Below, piece after piece: positions 1-10,091 of a DNA stretch of 30,893 nt. The notes below the pieces were generated by a model, which saw only the letters and a program-made list of their open reading frames with translations, ran no database searches and was not told where the DNA came from. Made by a program: the position numbers and the translations under genes. Location: positions 1 to 30,893 of the forward strand of contig JALLBK010000199.1 of assembly GCA_036940085.1 (NCBI GenBank), read 5' to 3'. Position 1 is the first letter of the stretch. Every line of letters starts with the position of its first letter. This DNA is from Discostella pseudostelligera. Lineage: Eukaryota; Bacillariophyta; Thalassiosirophyceae; Thalassiosirales; Thalassiosiraceae.

Positions 1-96
1 GTGCTTGTTTGTTGGCTGTGGGTGTGGGTCACTGTTTATTCATCTTGCGCGTTGGAGGGTAGAGGATCCGGAAGCCCGCCACCCCGCCACGAGACC

Positions 97-131
97 ATGA
101 AATAATTGAAGCAGTAAGCATGGACCGATAG
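97..131 (+). promoter_or_regulatory. Two minimal upstream ORFs before the TFIP11 start
   Basis: Two tiny reading frames lie just upstream of the ATG at 143. The first runs ATG AAA TAA (97-105) and the second ATG GAC CGA TAG (120-131), ending 11 bases before the main start. They matter only if transcription begins upstream of base 97, which the sequence cannot show. Codon-level uORFs like these can reduce initiation at the main start. Confidence 0.3.
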
Positions 132-142
132 AGAAATAAATA

Positions 143-3100
143 ATGGACTCGGACGATTCCGGCGACGGCACCTATGGGTTCGACATGCCCACGGATGACT
201 TCGATAATGATGATAAAGGTCATCGCGCCGCTGGATTCCAAATCAATCAGTCCAGTCATCCAAGCAGCAGCAGCCGACGTAATCGACGACGTATGAAGAA
301 TGATGACGATTCCACCTCCAACGACGATGACGATAGCGACGAGGATGAGAATGGTAATGATGATAATGACTTTGCCTATGGTGTCTACGCCAAACGGAAG
401 CGTCGACGAAACGATGATGATAAGGAGCGCAATTTATATGGCGTATTTTATGACAATGATTCGTCGAATGACGATGATGATGCTGCTGCTGGGTATGGTG
501 GGGGGAGAAGGAGTAGGGGCAGCAATACGAAGAAGACGAAGTCACGACATTATGACAAGACCCAAAATCGACTGGCGGCCATGACATTTGTCAAATCTAC
601 AACTGCTTCTGCAGATGTAGGGCAGGATGATGATGGTGATAAGTTCGGGACAAAGTCTGAAATACCTTGTTCAGCTGATGTAGAAGATGATAATATGGAC
701 ATTAGTGATAAATCTGACGGCGAAGAAGATAAAGAAGATAGAGTAGGGAATGAAGATAATGATGATGGCCCAGAGGATATACAACTCTTTCAGGAACGGG
801 AGAAGCGATTTCATGAGCTGCTCGAGATTGCCAAGAGATCGAAACATCCGCTACTTTCTTCATCGACTAGTCTGAGTGTTAAACCAGTTTTGCGACAAAT
901 GGAAACGGAGGATCAAAATGATGGTAGTAGACAAACGGCAGCAGCTGATAATGATAAGCAAGGTGACGATGAGTACGAATCGGAACCAGCAGCATTTTCT
1001 GGATTGGGATCATCAGGTAGGGGCGGTTCCAACTCATGTCTTGGCGGTATCGGTATGGAGGATGCTCATCACGGCATGCCTCCTCCACCAATAATGCCAC
1101 AACAAGGTCTTGGTGGCCTTGGATTGTCGGGGGTATCCTCATTTCCCTCTTTTGGAATGGGTGGTTTGGGTTCGTCTCAAGGTGACGACAACAACAACAA
1201 CATGATGATGATGGGTGGGCAACCTGTCATGAAGTCAACGACTACATCGAGGAAGCAGAAGGACTCCAATCTTGGAAAGTGGGAAAAACACACCAAGGGT
1301 ATCGGTATGAAGCTACTCCAAAAGATGGGATATGAAGGTTCAGGTGGACTGGGCGCCAAGCGACGTCGGCCTGTCGTCACTGGGGACGCTTCAACTCCTA
1401 CCACGTCTACTGCTAGTGCCGACGCCGATGCGAAACTTGGTACCGACCAAACTCCCGCCAGTGCAGCGAATGGTGAGGGTATAATAAAGAAGGGAATTTC
1501 CCGACCGGTGGAGGTTGTCGTTCGACCAACTGGATTAGGATTGGGATTTGGCAACTTCAAAGAACAGTCACAGCTCAAGGTGAATAGACAGATCGAGGCA
1601 GAGGTTAGAGGAATACCACTAACTACAGACAATGAACAGTCGTCGAGTCAAGGCAAAAAGGACAAAAAGGGAATATATGATGGAATTGACAAGTCGTTAT
1701 TGCCCAGCACTGAAAGTGTACTGAGTGGCGGAGCGGGTAGTTGGCGGAAGGGTGGCGGGGGTGTTGGTGGTAGTAAGAAACGGCAGAAGAGAAAAATTAT
1801 CAATTATCAGGATATACTCAAGAAAAGCGCTGATATTGTCAATGGCGACGGAGGTGACAAAATGAAAATTATTGATATGCGTGGCGTTCCGCCCTCTAAT
1901 GGTTCAGCTGCCGTCGAACCCTCGAAACCGACGGTGGATGTACCCATTGGAGAGGAACTTCTTCACAATGTTACTCTACTCCTTAACATGCATGAGGGTC
2001 AGCTGCGCACATCATCTTATATGGTAACAAGCACCGAGAGGAAGATTGCCAGTCTGGAAGCGGAATTGAAAGAAATGTCGGAGCGGAAAGTTATGATCGA
2101 GAATCGCAGTAACAAGATGAAATTAGCATTGCAGGTCATTGGTGAAGCGGAGGGATTGATTAATGACCTTAACTCGTCCAATGACCGTGAGAAGATGAGT
2201 GACAATGATAGGTTGGAATTTGCTATGGGTTCGCTTCATAATGTATTTGTGCAACTATACGGAAATTTCACCGTGGAGGAACGACGGTCTCTGAAATTCG
2301 AATCAACGCTCATTCCATCGATTGTGAATCCGCTTTTTGATACATTACTATCCCATTTGAACTCGTTGACAATGGATTTATCATGGCTGGGACGTCTTGC
2401 TTCCTGTATGCAAAAGTTGTGTGACACTCTTGGATCCAATGATGAAGCTTGTGCGCTGAGAGAAATGGTATTCCTACAGTCAATTGTTCCATGGATGAAT
2501 AGCTCGTTAAGCTCATCGAAATGGGACCCCGTTCATGATGTTGAAGCTGGTCTACGCATTTATGAAGCTCTCATCGACAGTATGTGCAAATCATTACGGG
2601 TACCCGATAAGGAGGAGGATGCACTTTTGAAGGAGTGTATTAATGCTGAAGTCGTTCATAATGCAGTGTTACCGAAATTGGTCCGTGCCGTAAGTCGATG
2701 GAAGCCAAAGCTTGACGATGATCAGAAAGTCGACAACCCGCTTAATCTTTGGATTCTACCATGGTTGCCTTACATTAATGATGATTCGATGCTTGGATCA
2801 CTTCTTGATGATGTGCGACGGCATTTGAAGAAGACTCTTTCGTTTCTTAGCAAGACGGTGTCGGATGATGTAGGGTTTGTTCGCTCGTGTCTTAGTACAT
2901 TATTTCCGTGGAAGAGGCTTTTTGATGAAGCTATAATGTTTGAGATGACATCGAATACGATATCACCACGGTTTGCTAGATCGTTGGCTCAAATGACAAT
3001 ATGCATTGACCCCGCGGCTCAAAATTGGGAACATCTGCACATCCTGTTTGAATGCTACGAAAGGGGCGTCATGTCTACTGATGACTTTGTTGCTCTAATT

Positions 3101-3700
3101 GACGGTGAGGTTTTACCAGCGTGGGCACGTACATTGCACGTTGCTCTGCAACAGGGTGAGCATGGCATGAAGGACGTGAAGAAATTTTATCTTGCCTGGA
3201 GGGATCAGATGTTTGATCCTTCGCGAATTAGTGAGAGCGGTCGAAGCGCGCAGCTTACACTTCGTTTAGATGCATTGGTGTGTCGATACTTCTATGGAGG
3301 TTTGATAATGATCCAAGCCGCCGCGGAATCGAAGAAAACATTGCTTGAAAGTCTTACGCCGCCACATCCTACAGAGTGCAATTATCGCATCTCCTTGATG
3401 CTCAGGTCAAAGGAGCGGACGTCACAGAATAATCATGAGAGGCAACGTGATGTCACCGTTCGGGCACAACCAAAGGCAAGTCATCATGGTGGTAGAATAG
3501 CAGCATCGTTCCAGGATGTCGTGGAAGAATTTGCCAATCAACATGACATCTCATTTTACCCGAAGAACTCCATGAAAGATGGAAAACCCATTTATATGTT
3601 CGGTGATCATCCAGTGTACATTGACAAAAACGTTCTCTTTTCGTTACGAGGATCTCATAGGCAGCCCATATCGTTGGAGCACTTGGCTCAATCTTGCTAG
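143..3700 (+). CDS. TFIP11: TFIP11/STIP/Ntr1-type G-patch splicing factor
   Basis: Single-exon protein of 1185 aa. Residues 1-300 are Asp/Ser/Lys/Arg-rich low complexity. A G-patch follows at about 377-415 (GIGMKLLQKMGYEGSGGLGA, then a basic run). A short coiled coil sits near 630-670 (ERKIASLEAELKEMSERK), and then the long helical GCFC-type region. The C-terminus (about 1120-1185) has the TFIP11/Ntr1 tail, with a phase like SFQDVVEEFANQHDISFYP and IYMFGDHPVYIDKNVLF. Family members recruit and activate the DEAH helicase Prp43/DHX15 to take apart the intron-lariat spliceosome; the G-patch is the helicase-contact element. The role is therefore nuclear pre-mRNA splicing. Length is longer than human TFIP11 (837 aa), mainly from the acidic N-terminus. 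It ends tail to tail with the next gene, 76 bp away. The start was chosen as the first in-frame ATG, giving MDSDDSGDG. Confidence 0.9.
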   Translation: MDSDDSGDGTYGFDMPTDDFDNDDKGHRAAGFQINQSSHPSSSSRRNRRRMKNDDDSTSNDDDDSDEDENGNDDNDFAYGVYAKRKRRRNDDDKERNLYGVFYDNDSSNDDDDAAAGYGGGRRSRGSNTKKTKSRHYDKTQNRLAAMTFVKSTTASADVGQDDDGDKFGTKSEIPCSADVEDDNMDISDKSDGEEDKEDRVGNEDNDDGPEDIQLFQEREKRFHELLEIAKRSKHPLLSSSTSLSVKPVLRQMETEDQNDGSRQTAAADNDKQGDDEYESEPAAFSGLGSSGRGGSNSCLGGIGMEDAHHGMPPPPIMPQQGLGGLGLSGVSSFPSFGMGGLGSSQGDDNNNNMMMMGGQPVMKSTTTSRKQKDSNLGKWEKHTKGIGMKLLQKMGYEGSGGLGAKRRRPVVTGDASTPTTSTASADADAKLGTDQTPASAANGEGIIKKGISRPVEVVVRPTGLGLGFGNFKEQSQLKVNRQIEAEVRGIPLTTDNEQSSSQGKKDKKGIYDGIDKSLLPSTESVLSGGAGSWRKGGGGVGGSKKRQKRKIINYQDILKKSADIVNGDGGDKMKIIDMRGVPPSNGSAAVEPSKPTVDVPIGEELLHNVTLLLNMHEGQLRTSSYMVTSTERKIASLEAELKEMSERKVMIENRSNKMKLALQVIGEAEGLINDLNSSNDREKMSDNDRLEFAMGSLHNVFVQLYGNFTVEERRSLKFESTLIPSIVNPLFDTLLSHLNSLTMDLSWLGRLASCMQKLCDTLGSNDEACALREMVFLQSIVPWMNSSLSSSKWDPVHDVEAGLRIYEALIDSMCKSLRVPDKEEDALLKECINAEVVHNAVLPKLVRAVSRWKPKLDDDQKVDNPLNLWILPWLPYINDDSMLGSLLDDVRRHLKKTLSFLSKTVSDDVGFVRSCLSTLFPWKRLFDEAIMFEMTSNTISPRFARSLAQMTICIDPAAQNWEHLHILFECYERGVMSTDDFVALIDGEVLPAWARTLHVALQQGEHGMKDVKKFYLAWRDQMFDPSRISESGRSAQLTLRLDALVCRYFYGGLIMIQAAAESKKTLLESLTPPHPTECNYRISLMLRSKERTSQNNHERQRDVTVRAQPKASHHGGRIAASFQDVVEEFANQHDISFYPKNSMKDGKPIYMFGDHPVYIDKNVLFSLRGSHRQPISLEHLAQSC

Positions 3701-3776
3701 AGAAGTCAGGTTCATAACCTTCTAATAGTAAAAATAATGTTAGCATGTTAATTTTAGCCGAGTTAGAAGTACCTCA

Positions 3777-6700
3777 TTAAGGATTGTGATTCCAGGGTAG
3801 CTCGTAAAATAATAACGCCGACGCAAAAAGGACCACACTGAGCTGAAGATTCCAACTGGAAACATGCCGAGTCGGCTCACCTGAGTTCATACTAGCTGTA
3901 AACGCTAGCCATTCATCAAATCCTGGATTTTCGGGCGACGCCGTGCTGCTTACTTCCGTTTCCTCCCGCAATTCGGTTTCCGACTCCTCCTCCTCGCCCG
4001 CATCACTGAGAGCAGGTTCAAAGAAGTCTTCTTCTCCCAAAGTGCCTCCTCCACTAGAGGTTGGCGCATGCAGTTCTAAAGGAGACTGAGATAAGAAATT
4101 TGCTGATCCTCCTGTTCCCTCTGTTATCGTAGGCAGTGTCGGCATTGGCAATGCTGGCAGCGAAGGCGCACTAATCATTTCACCCATTTCCTTAATAATA
4201 GTGGGCACTTCTGTCATCATGATTGTCGGTGTTCGTGTTGGTCTTGTCTCCAGAGCCTGGGCGATAGGTGGACATGAATTGTCCCATATCGTATTGGCAT
4301 TGCAATAAATGAAACCAGGCCCACAGCTGCCATAACTCGATCGACACCACGAGTCCTCTTCGCATGGTTCGCCAGTGCAGGAGAATTCATTCTTTTCTAA
4401 CGAAGCTGAAGAACTCACGACTGCACTGTTGGATTCCATGCTATCTCCCGCCGAAGGTTCAAATGTCGGAGATTCAGTTATGATATCAATTTGAGTGTCC
4501 GAGTTAATGTCTACGGGTTCCTCGGTATCTGAGTATTTCGTCGGCATTGATGTCGTGTCATTGTCGGGTTTCGATGATGGCCAGTCCGAGTTTATGTCAT
4601 CGGTGTCCTCGAAATCTGAGTATATTGTCGGTATTGATGTTGTGCCATTGTTGGGTGCCGATGATGGCGATGGCGAGACTTTGCTACCAGATTCGCCCTT
4701 GCCGCCGCCTTGCGGCTTTTCAAAAGATGACGAACTGCCACTGCTACTAGTCGGTGAGGGGGGTACATCCCTCGATGCCGGACTTGGTGTCAACGACGGA
4801 GAAGAAGACGTAATAGCTTCCGATGGTGGTAGCGTAGGTTCATTGGCTGGACAATCCTTCGACCAAATCGCAGTGTCCGTGCAGTAATCCTCACCCGGGC
4901 CACAGAAGCCATATTGGCTGCGACAATACGTAGAGAGAGGACAAGGTTCACCTTCGCAGGGGCCCTGAATTCAAAAGTAATAGAGTCCGGACAGCACAAT
5001 GCGGTGTGTAAGTGCGCGAACCCAAAGACCAGCAAACAACTCTCGTCGAGCGAAAGCAAAAACAAACTCACCAATGGTGCTTCAGTTGGACTGCCTGTTG
5101 GCTCAAGCGTGATAGTTTCAGTTGGATTGCCAGTTGGTTCCAACGTTGGATCCACAGTTAGGGTTTCAGTTGAATTGACAGTTTGCTCTAATGGTTCTGC
5201 TACAATCGTCGGAATATGTGATGAATCTTCCTTCTGCATGGACTCAAGCTTGGTGGGCATGAGGGTTGTCGGTGTAGCTACTGGCTTCGAACCTGTCGAT
5301 GATGTTGGTCGCAGTGGAGCAGGTGCAATGGGGGTCTCCGTAGTATCTTCATCGCTTTCCTCGACCATGGATGTTGCTTCCTCTTGAGATGAACTATCCG
5401 AGGTGTTATCACCTGCCGACGAACTGCTATCCATCATCCCACAGTCTGTTTCAATGCAAATTTCATCTTCGGCACAATACCAAGCATCTCCCGTATCAAT
5501 ATATTTGTTGTAACAGTCTATGTAGGCATCGCACAATTCAGCGGTGACTTGATATCCATCATCGACCAACGCCTTCGCAACGCAACGATAGTTTGGAGTT
5601 ATGGTGGTGGTGCTGCTGCTAGAACTACTGTTACTGTCGCCACCCATAGCCACATACTCGAGTGAAGACGAAGTAGGTGACGATGTAGTTGGTCGACTCT
5701 CCTCATCTGTACTGGTACTCGGCGCGGAGGATTCTACTGAATTGCTACCTTGTTGAGTACTACCTAAACGCATCTTCGTTGGACGAAGACTCGGCACATA
5801 TGTTGTTGCCTCCTCGGAATTGCTGCTCATGGCTGGATGACTACCACTACTGCTGCCACTACTACCACTGCCTAACCGCTTATTTGTTGGACTTAGACTC
5901 GGCACAGCAGTCGTCTCCTCTTCCTCGGCCTGTGTGTCGCATCCAAACTCCACACTCTCACTATCATAAAATGACGCCCCCTCCTTAATAACTTTTCCGT
6001 CATACTTGACAACATAGCTTCCTTCACCACTATCACAACATATTCCATCACCGGCACCATCTTTGATTGTAAATTGGTAGCACGATGGTTCCTCTAATAT
6101 TGGCAAACAGTGCGTGGCTTTGATGAGTTCCAAGGGTACCAAATCGTCATTGACACCCGCGGCGACTTCCTCGTCAGTATCGACATTTATGATGGTCCAT
6201 GTGATTTCATTTGGCCAATTGTCTGCAGTGATGGTAATGACCGTGTCGACACACGAAGCTTCGCCCTCTCCTTCTCCACCTTCCTCATCATTTCCATCTC
6301 CGTTTGCAGCATCACTAAACCCCTCAGCATTGGGCAATGGATTGCCCCATTCATCATATCCTGGTACCCATCCTGCTGGATCAGATCCATATCCATTTTC
6401 TTGCAAACATCCGGTAAAGGCAAAGCATGTTTCACCACCGGGACATTCGGGATCTTCACCAGATGGACAACGTTTTTTGCAATTGGATGTGACGTCGGAC
6501 CAGGACGATCCGCAGAAGAATCCTGATTGAGTTTCGGTCAATGGGGGTAACGTCTGCGACGATGATGATGATGATACCAATAATTGGGAGTGTGAAGGTG
6601 AGATGCATCAATGAGTTCGAAATTCGGATCGACAAACACCAACAGTTACACATTCCCGACCATCATTTCTTAAGCTTCACTCTCTAGTGCTGCATTCTTC

Positions 6701-7395
6701 ACTATTGGTACTTACCGGCTTCATCGTTGGTCCAGGAGCCACCTTCCGAGTCGGCATCATCGTCGGGCTTTTCGTTGGACGTACAGTGGGTGCATCGGTT
6801 CGTGCATCACAACTAGTACCAAAATAACATAATTCCCCAGTAGGACAGCCGGTTTGATTGGGGCAATGGACTTCGCAACGAGATTCAGCATCATCGAAGC
6901 CAATGCCGCAGTACCAGTGATCGGAGGGGTGGTCGGAGATGTGCTCATAATCATCAGTACCAGCTGCTGCTGGTGAATTGGTCGGTATTAGTATACTGGC
7001 CGTACTATGCGGTACAAATGCCGACCCTCCCCCCTCTTTCGAATCACATGGCGTATCGGCAAAGCATTTGATGCCAATGCCATCGGCATAGCCATCGCAC
7101 TCATCATCACGACCCGAACGACAGTTTTGACGTAAGGTGCAATCCGTGTTGGGATCGTCGTAGGTGGTGCCGCAGAAGTAATTGTCTTCGGGTCCATTGT
7201 TCCATGTTATGACGTACCCTTGGGCTAACATAGTCATTATTGATTGATGATGGTGATTATGATGGTGGAGATGGGGATGTAATGATAAAAAGAGGGAAAG
7301 GAGGAGTGATGGAAGGCGTGACCGACGACGACGACGNGTGATGGAAGGCGTGACCGACGACGACGACGGCACGATGGCGCAGTGGTGCTGCGCAT
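3777..7395 (-). CDS. Modular Cys-rich secreted/surface protein with hevein-like chitin-binding modules
   Basis: I join three exons: 7395/7237..6716, 6553..5072 and 4964..3777. The introns are 6554-6715 (donor GTAAGT) and 4965-5071 (donor GTGAGT), both phase 0. From the ATG at 7237 the product is 1063 aa. Modules in order: three CG-x-x-(W/F/Y)-type Cys modules (about 7190-7040, 6920-6810, 6515-6405, each ending in a C-(F/Y)-type turn and a final Cys). Next is a module with DGAGDGICCDSGEGSYVV (6255-5938), then a Cys motif ending ICIETDC (5590-5440). Two hevein/ChtBD1-like modules follow (CRSQYGFCGPGEDYC at 4964-4850; CRSSYGSCGPGFIYC at 4383-4270). Ser/Thr/Pro linkers (EPTGSPTEAP type) look mucin-like. 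The C-terminus has a hydrophobic segment (LQLSVVLFASALLFYEL), either a membrane anchor or a GPI signal. I infer a cell-wall or surface role, possibly chitin binding; the exact function is unknown. The 5' end is damaged by an assembly join, so the true start is probably the ATG at 7395. Confidence 0.75.
4501..4674 (-). repeat. 87-bp in-frame tandem duplication in the surface-protein linker
   Basis: Two adjacent imperfect copies, 4501-4587 and 4588-4674, each 87 bp or 29 codons. Read on the minus strand they encode TTSIPTIYSDFEDTDDINSD and TTSMPTKYSDTEEPVDINSD with similar flanks. The unit is a multiple of three, so the repeat number can change without breaking the frame, as in mucin-like linkers. 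Confidence 0.8.
5763..5928 (-). repeat. Imperfect repeat pair coding the VPSLxPTxxRLGS motif
   Basis: Copies near 5763-5817 and 5871-5928 encode EEATTYVPSLRPTKMRLGS and EEETTAVPSLSPTNKRLGS on the minus strand. A Ser/Gly-rich stretch separates them. This is a second in-frame linker duplication within exon 2 of the surface-protein gene. A third, weaker Pro-Thr repeat (DPTLEPTGNPTE / LEPTGSPTEAP) follows at about 5080-5180. Confidence 0.65.
7306..7368. other. Probable false contig join: duplicated 31-mer around a single N
   Basis: Bases 7306-7336 and 7338-7368 are identical over 31 bases and are separated only by the ambiguous base N at 7337. This is what two overlapping contig ends look like when placed side by side instead of merged. 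The extra 32 bases shift the frame by two at the 5' end of the surface-protein gene. On the minus strand both copies encode the same RRRRRSRLPS in frames that become one if the overlap is collapsed. Confidence 0.85.
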
Positions 7396-7875
7396 GGCGG
7401 TGGCAAAATTGACAGTTGTAGATAATGACAACGAAGAGTCGTTGCGCTGACGCCGACGATGGAGTTGCTTTCTACGGACGGTCGTTGCAGTATTGTTGGC
7501 CGACGCCGAAGTTGTCGTCATCATCGATTGGCACTGTTGGCAGGTGCTGGACCTGCAGCTGGAAGCGCCTTCGTCACCGTCGCGAGCACGATGACGACGA
7601 CGACGCTCCATTGATTTCGCTACCATTTCCATTATTTGGTTACCAATTGCCAATAAGTATGGAGGAGACGATCATAACCACCCTGGCGGGCGGCTGGAGG
7701 CGCTGATTGATCAATGATCGTATCGTGGAATCTCACTCTTCAATTATTCGGCTTTGGTTTGGGAGCGAAGCCGAAGCACCGCTGGCTATCGTACCGCGGG
7801 ATGGACAGCTCGCTTGGTTGTTGGTTTGGGGGCGCTTGTGGAGATGGGGGTCGCTTTCCCCGGTGGTCCTTTTGG

Positions 7876-7904
7876 GGCTGTTCCAAACTTTGGATGGAAC
7901 AGCC
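7876..7904. repeat. Perfect 9-bp inverted repeat with nested palindrome
   Basis: GGCTGTTCC (7876-7884) pairs perfectly with GGAACAGCC (7896-7904) across an 11-base loop. A second palindrome, TCCAAA-C-TTTGGA (7882-7894), overlaps the inner side, so two hairpins compete. The sequence cannot tell whether this is a protein-binding dyad or an RNA structure. Confidence 0.55.
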
Positions 7905-8018
7905 GACAGTGACAAAAATCGGATATTTGGCGGGAAAGTCACTCTCCCAGAGAGACGACTCGACTCAAACTTCCACGAGGCACCAAATTGACGACTCGAC
8001 TAAATGACTATGGTGTCT

Positions 8019-8029
8019 CCACGTGGCAG
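8019..8029 (-). promoter_or_regulatory. Extended G-box CTGCCACGTGG
   Basis: The plus strand reads CCACGTGGCAG, so the minus strand carries CTGCCACGTGG. This is about 620 bp upstream of the likely start of the minus-strand surface-protein gene and matches the elements at 10009, 10028 and 28006. The CACGTG core is a typical bZIP/bHLH target. Confidence 0.45.
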
Positions 8030-8293
8030 ATATTGTTGATTCTCCTAAAACTGATGTTGCATGCATCATGCATTCGATCATTGTCATCATGGTACAATGC
8101 CCTCTTTAGTACATTCTATTTCAGTGTGCATCTGTTATTCGAGACTTGATTATCTCTTAATTACGTTGCGTTTGCATAGATACTCGTTCTTCGAGCAATT
8201 ATTTTGGTTTCGCCCATCTGTATCTGAGTATATTCAATTCGTCGTTCGTCATCTTCAACCAAACCTATCGAAACACACACACCACCTTCAACC

Positions 8294-10091
8294 TCACACC
8301 GTACAATTCTTCAAGTAAAGATACACAAATGGTGCCGTGACGACTTGACAGTCAAATCGATCTACCACACCACCATGTCCAGGTATGAGTGAACCAAAAT
8401 CTTTGGCATCGTGGGCACGTTTCACTGCACTCGCTAGAAATCCACCAAATGGTGAGATGAGACTCACGTACAGTGCCATAATGAGAGCATGACGACGACT
8501 ACCAGCACCAATACCACCACCATCATCAGCACCATTGTTTGCAATTGTATTCAGCATACGTCGCAGAAGGGGCGCGGCCACAACCAATGTCGACATTCCA
8601 GCACCGACAAATCCCTCGAATGTTTTCTTCGGTGATAGACGAGGTAAGAGTTTGTGTTTTCCCAATAGAACACCAAATACATATGCCATGGTATCATTAA
8701 CCACCACTAATAAGGCAGGGAAGAGGACCCATACGAGACCATATTCTTCGACTGTTTTTATCCAGAAGGATGACATGCCTACCAGAAGCAGCTGTGACGG
8801 CAATAGGTCGTCGGGCAAGTATAAGAGGAACGATGGCATACTATGAACAAATAAAGGAGTGCACACACATCATTCCAGCACTCACCAACGAGAAATGACA
8901 GCATGTCATCTTTCCTAGAAATTGACGATACAATTCCTCTCCCTTCGTACTTGAGATCAATGCAAGTTGCACCACTGCGACAACGAGACTCACGGAAGTC
9001 ATTCCTTGTGTAATCAAGTTCCATTGATCCATGGTAATGGAGGTATATTCCGAGAGAAATTTTCTGCATATACAACGAGTGAACGGAAGGAATAAACATG
9101 CATCATTCGTGTTTTTGATACAGGGGGTACTGCACGAGATGTCAACGAACACAACGTACCTCCCCGACGTGATCATCAGCGCCGTAGCAAACCACCACCA
9201 TTTTTGTAATTGAAACGAAACCAACTCTTCCTTTTCTTGAACAATATCCTTATTAGTAGTAGTCTCATCCATCTTGCGTTTGTAATAAGTTTCCACTACC
9301 GAAGTTGACTCTGCATACATGGCGCATTGCATGACAAGTACTAATCCAATGAGACCATATTTTCCAGTATATTTCAACAAAAGATAACTTGCACCAAGCA
9401 TGAGTATGGCAGGACCTGTCCGTTCTTGGAGATTGGATAGCTTAGTGTTTGTGCTGGTGGCAATGGCTAGGATTGGTGGAGCGGAAGTTGTTGATGTTGA
9501 TGATGATGCCAGTGGCGGTGACACCGCTGTAGTCTCGACGCCGACGACGCCGCTTGTGGATGCCGCTGTTGGAGGAGACTCTGTTTCTTTGGGGAAAATG
9601 TAATTTCCATGATAGCTCCCCTCCTCATCGGTATCGTCCTGTTGCTGCTGCTGCCCTCCACGGAGATGAACCAACCTCAAGATGTCACTACGAGTGTCAG
9701 CATCACGATGTGGTCGGAGTCGGCCACTCCAATATTGCAATGACAGCGATTTGAATGTGCGCGAGACGCTACCACCGCCACGACGAGGACGGCTAAACGA
9801 TGATGATGCCGAGCATCCGGATAGTGTATAGACAATGATCTTCAGTAGCTGGAGGGAGGCTGTGGAGCCCTTCATGGTGCAAAGGTGGTCTCGGATCTTG
9901 ACGATGGTGATGTCGAATGCCGCGACGGTCGTCATCGTCATGGTCATGGTTTTGTTGAGGAGGCGGAAGAAATGGCGGGAACATCTTGGACTCTCCCGCC
10001 ACAATTCACTGCCACGTGTAGCTCCTACTGCCACGTGTAAGTGTTGGTAACACCACACCAAGCAAGCAAAGCGGAGGCGGAGAAGTACCAT
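8294..10091 (-). CDS. Phosphatidate cytidylyltransferase (CDP-diacylglycerol synthase)
   Basis: Makes CDP-diacylglycerol from phosphatidate and CTP, the precursor for PI, PG and cardiolipin. Exons: 10091..9160, 9063..8886, 8791..8294. Introns are 9064-9159 (GTACGT, phase 2) and 8792-8885 (GTGAGT, phase 0). The joined protein is 535 aa. The family signature is complete at about 491-517: SAVKRAHDAKDFGSLIPG then HGGVVDRFD. Upstream are VVVNDTMAYVFG and LSPKKTFEGFVG, both classical for eukaryotic CDS. The second splice restores the spacing HFSLLLLVGMSSF seen in plant CDS proteins. There are about seven membrane segments from residue 240 on. The N-terminal 230 residues are low complexity with possible signal sequences at MVLLRLRFACLVW or at MKGSTASLQLLKIIVYTL, so the start is uncertain; the second start would leave the paired G-boxes at 10009-10039 in the promoter. 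ER or plastid location cannot be decided. Confidence 0.9.
10009..10039 (+). promoter_or_regulatory. Paired extended G-boxes at the 5' end of CDP-DAG synthase
   Basis: CTGCCACGTGTA occurs twice, at 10009-10020 and 10028-10039, 19 bp apart. The pair lies inside the longest possible reading frame of the synthase, but upstream of its later in-frame ATGs. If translation begins at one of those, the pair is in the promoter or leader. The same CTGCCACGTG decamer recurs at 8019-8029 (minus) and at 28006. Confidence 0.45.

Larger units (their letters stand above)
7396..8293. other. Spacer between surface-protein 5' end and CDP-DAG synthase 3' end
   Basis: No convincing gene. The open frames here (for example 7707-7991 on +) show no recognisable domain. 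The spacer holds the promoter side of the minus-strand surface-protein gene. It also contains a perfect inverted repeat (7876-7904), an E2F-like TTTGGCGGGAAA (7926-7937) and an extended G-box on the minus strand (8019-8029). Confidence 0.6.

Noticed and set aside
243..587. His-rich minus-strand frame over the TFIP11 N-terminus
   Set aside because: It is the antisense of an Asp (GAT/GAC) repeat, which reads as His and Ser on the other strand.
4914..5387. 157-codon plus-strand frame over the surface-protein gene
   Set aside because: Antisense of the Pro/Thr repeat exon and intron; composition is only the reverse of that repeat.
7707..8007. Overlapping plus-strand frames in the 7.4-8.3 kb spacer
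   Set aside because: Trp/Gly-rich translation, no domain, and two overlapping frames with no preference between them.
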